Source: WTFY01 sp026713925 (lineage in GTDB: Bacteria > Pseudomonadota > Gammaproteobacteria > UBA4575). From it: a stretch of DNA of 64,000 nucleotides. Where the stretch lies: contig OY759361.1 in NCBI GenBank assembly GCA_963662355.1, positions 310,001-374,000 on the forward strand, given 5' to 3'. How positions within the stretch are numbered: the stretch's first letter is position 1; each line of letters opens with the position of its first letter. The position numbers and the translations under genes are program-made. Below, in pieces: positions 62,319 to 64,000 of this stretch. Under the pieces are notes generated by a model. That model had not been told where the DNA came from and did not search any database. It saw only the letters and a program-made list of their open reading frames with translations.

Positions 62319-64000
62319 TGCAGGATACAAGGCCGGAATACACATCAATAGCCGAACTCGCTGCTTGCTCCGGGACATCCGTGCCCTGCGCAAGCAACCT
62401 GCCGGTGAAACTCGACGACCCGGACAGTATCTGGTTCATTGATCAGGGCGCCGTTAATCTGTTCCTAGTTGAATTCAAGGACGGGGTGGAGCAAGCCGCG
62501 CCGCAGCATCTGCTACGCCGCGAATCGGGCTGGATACTGCCAGGTGTAGCACCGGACCAACGAGACAATAACAAGGACACTACGCTCAGCCTGATTGCCA
62601 AAGGATTGCCAGATACCCTTCTGAAACGCCTGCCGGCATCCTTGCTGTCTGAGGTTCATCCAACAGAACTGGCGGAACAGACCGATACTTGGCTGAACGC
62701 TATTACTGACACACTTTCGCGTTTTGCAAGCCCCCTTCCGCGTCCGACAGCACTGGCCGATCCCGGTATGGCGCGGACCTTCCCCCCTTGTACGCTATCC
62801 GTACATCGCGGTGTGGTATGGGTGTCCAAACCATACCGCGGCGAATTTCTGTTCATGGATATCGTCGACCAAGCGGAACTTACCGAAGCAGGCGGCTCAC
62901 CCGAGGCTATGTTACCACTGACGCGGACAAGCTGGCTCACCTTGTTCGCCAGGGAGACACTGTTGGGCAAATCAACTGAAACACTGGCTCAGCAAGGCAT
63001 GCTGCTGCCGGCGCTCGCCTCTTTTCACGCGGTTGCGTTCACCTTGGAACGCCTCAACCGCCAACTGGCCGTGGTCGATGATGTGAATCTCGAACGCGCT
63101 CGGACAACTAGCCGCCGCACGGCTGAAAAAGCTGCACGGCAGCGGCTTTTCAATATCTATAACCTGCCGATTGACCGGGATGCCAATGTCGAGGACACGG
63201 CTCTGACGGATGCCCTGCAAATCATCGGCCGTCATGAAGGAATCGATTTCAAGATTCCAGTACGCTCGGGACCTTCCGATACCCCGGTCGGCCTCGTTGA
63301 AGTTCTAGATGCGTCAGCCGTGCGCACCCGGCGTGTGCGTTTGAAAGCCGAAGACACCTGGTGGCGTGGCGACAGCAACGCGATGCTGGGATTCCGCGCA
63401 GAGGACGGTCAGCCCGTAGCGCTGCTGCCAGGAAAATTCGGGCACTACCGGGAAGTCGATCCAGTCAGCAAGCGCAGCGTGCGGATTACGGCGGATCGCG
63501 CCGACACGCTGGGCAAAGAAGCTTGGATGTTCTATCGGCCATTGCCATCGGAGAACGTGAAACCGGCAGACCTGCTGGGGATCGCCCTGCATGGATCGGT
63601 CACGGATCTGGCGCGGCTGGTGATTTCAGGGCTACTGTGCGGCCTGATCAAACTGCTGCCGGCACTCGCGCTTGGATACGTTGCAAATGAAGTCATGGCG
63701 GGTGGAAGTATCGGGGCAGTCTATGCCGTGGCCTTGGCTTTGGCAGGGCTTGGTTTGCTCGGCGCACTGCTGCACCTGCTTCAAAGCACGGCGATGATGC
63801 GGCTTGAGGGGCGCACGGCGTCACGGGCCGAAGCTGCTTTCTGGGACCGCCTCATGCGCCTTCCACCAAGTATTCTGCACCGCTATCCAACCGGAGATCT
63901 GGCCATGTCGGGAATGACATTCCAGAATCTTCGCGATGGCCTGCAGGGAGTTGTCGCCAATAGCATACTGTCGATCATTTTTCTATCTCCGGTTTTTGCC
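62318..64000 (+). CDS. NHLP-family export ABC transporter, second permease/ATPase subunit (partial)
   Basis: The ATG at 62318 overlaps the preceding stop; 561 codons are open to the window edge. The first about 420 residues form the large cytoplasmic region typical of the second NHLP transporter (SIWFIDQGAVNLFLVEF, FHAVAFTLERLNRQL, VRLKAEDTWWRGDSNAML, PGKFGHYREVDP). Membrane helices begin near 425 (LARLVISGLLCGLIKLLPAL). No C39 peptidase domain. The ATPase domain lies beyond the window. It acts with the preceding peptidase-transporter. Confidence 0.92.
   Translation, partial: MQDTRPEYTSIAELAACSGTSVPCASNLPVKLDDPDSIWFIDQGAVNLFLVEFKDGVEQAAPQHLLRRESGWILPGVAPDQRDNNKDTTLSLIAKGLPDTLLKRLPASLLSEVHPTELAEQTDTWLNAITDTLSRFASPLPRPTALADPGMARTFPPCTLSVHRGVVWVSKPYRGEFLFMDIVDQAELTEAGGSPEAMLPLTRTSWLTLFARETLLGKSTETLAQQGMLLPALASFHAVAFTLERLNRQLAVVDDVNLERARTTSRRTAEKAARQRLFNIYNLPIDRDANVEDTALTDALQIIGRHEGIDFKIPVRSGPSDTPVGLVEVLDASAVRTRRVRLKAEDTWWRGDSNAMLGFRAEDGQPVALLPGKFGHYREVDPVSKRSVRITADRADTLGKEAWMFYRPLPSENVKPADLLGIALHGSVTDLARLVISGLLCGLIKLLPALALGYVANEVMAGGSIGAVYAVALALAGLGLLGALLHLLQSTAMMRLEGRTASRAEAAFWDRLMRLPPSILHRYPTGDLAMSGMTFQNLRDGLQGVVANSILSIIFLSPVFA

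Noticed and set aside
1..64000. CRISPR arrays, tRNA or rRNA genes
   Set aside because: No regularly spaced repeats and no tRNA- or rRNA-like conserved stretches were seen on reading either strand.

Overview
The window looks like the chromosome of a sulfur-oxidising gammaproteobacterium, probably an autotroph or former autotroph. The evidence is: a DsrS homologue next to a CysG siroheme synthase, which points to a reverse dissimilatory sulfite reductase; two separate adenylylsulfate (APS) reductase loci, one with the AprM membrane anchor; a PPi-dependent phosphofructokinase; and a CbbQ-type rubisco-activase AAA+ ATPase. House-keeping genes (gltBD, adk, fabA, tatD, bolA, pepN, gcvPT, ilvB) are of gammaproteobacterial type. 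No rRNA, tRNA or CRISPR array was seen.

Layout. Positions 1-8.3 kb hold a sulfur-metabolism block: a TrpD-like transferase with a small downstream gene (minus strand), then a tight plus-strand run Sel1-repeat protein, MoxR ATPase, VWA protein, dsrS, cysG and a decayed nuclease gene. Positions 8.6-14.6 kb are gltBD. Positions 14.6-18.6 kb hold small conserved genes, a catalytically dead-looking L,D-transpeptidase relative, a glycerate kinase and a TraB/GumN protein. Positions 18.8-22.3 kb pair a cytoplasmic molybdopterin oxidoreductase with a flavin/two-cluster Fe-S reductase of unknown substrate. Positions 23.9-25.05 kb carry an AlkB-family monooxygenase whose codon use is unlike everything around it. 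Positions 25.4-36.3 kb are mostly house-keeping and sulfurtransferase/redox genes.

Positions 36.4-46.9 kb begin with a frameshifted small gene and pfp. Then come aprMBA (lineage-I type) and, after a gap with gene debris, a second aprBA (SRB-like cluster spacing), followed by a YkgJ Cys-cluster protein. The two Apr copies differ in subunit length, Fe-S spacing and presence of AprM, so they look like xenologues rather than a recent duplication. Together with Dsr they would carry sulfite to sulfate through APS.

Positions 47-54.2 kb hold ilvB, cbbQ and gcvT-gcvP, each without its usual partner beside it (ilvN, cbbO/rubisco, gcvH). From about 54.2 kb the sequence becomes accessory: gene fragments, a flavin oxidoreductase, an outer-membrane protein with a LolA-like partner whose start lies in an apparent IS1595 transposase remnant, and from 59.5 kb to the window edge an NHLP/NHLM-type peptide export operon (short HlyD-like adaptor, C39 peptidase-ABC transporter, second ABC transporter). 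This implies an unseen leader-peptide natural product system beyond 64 kb.
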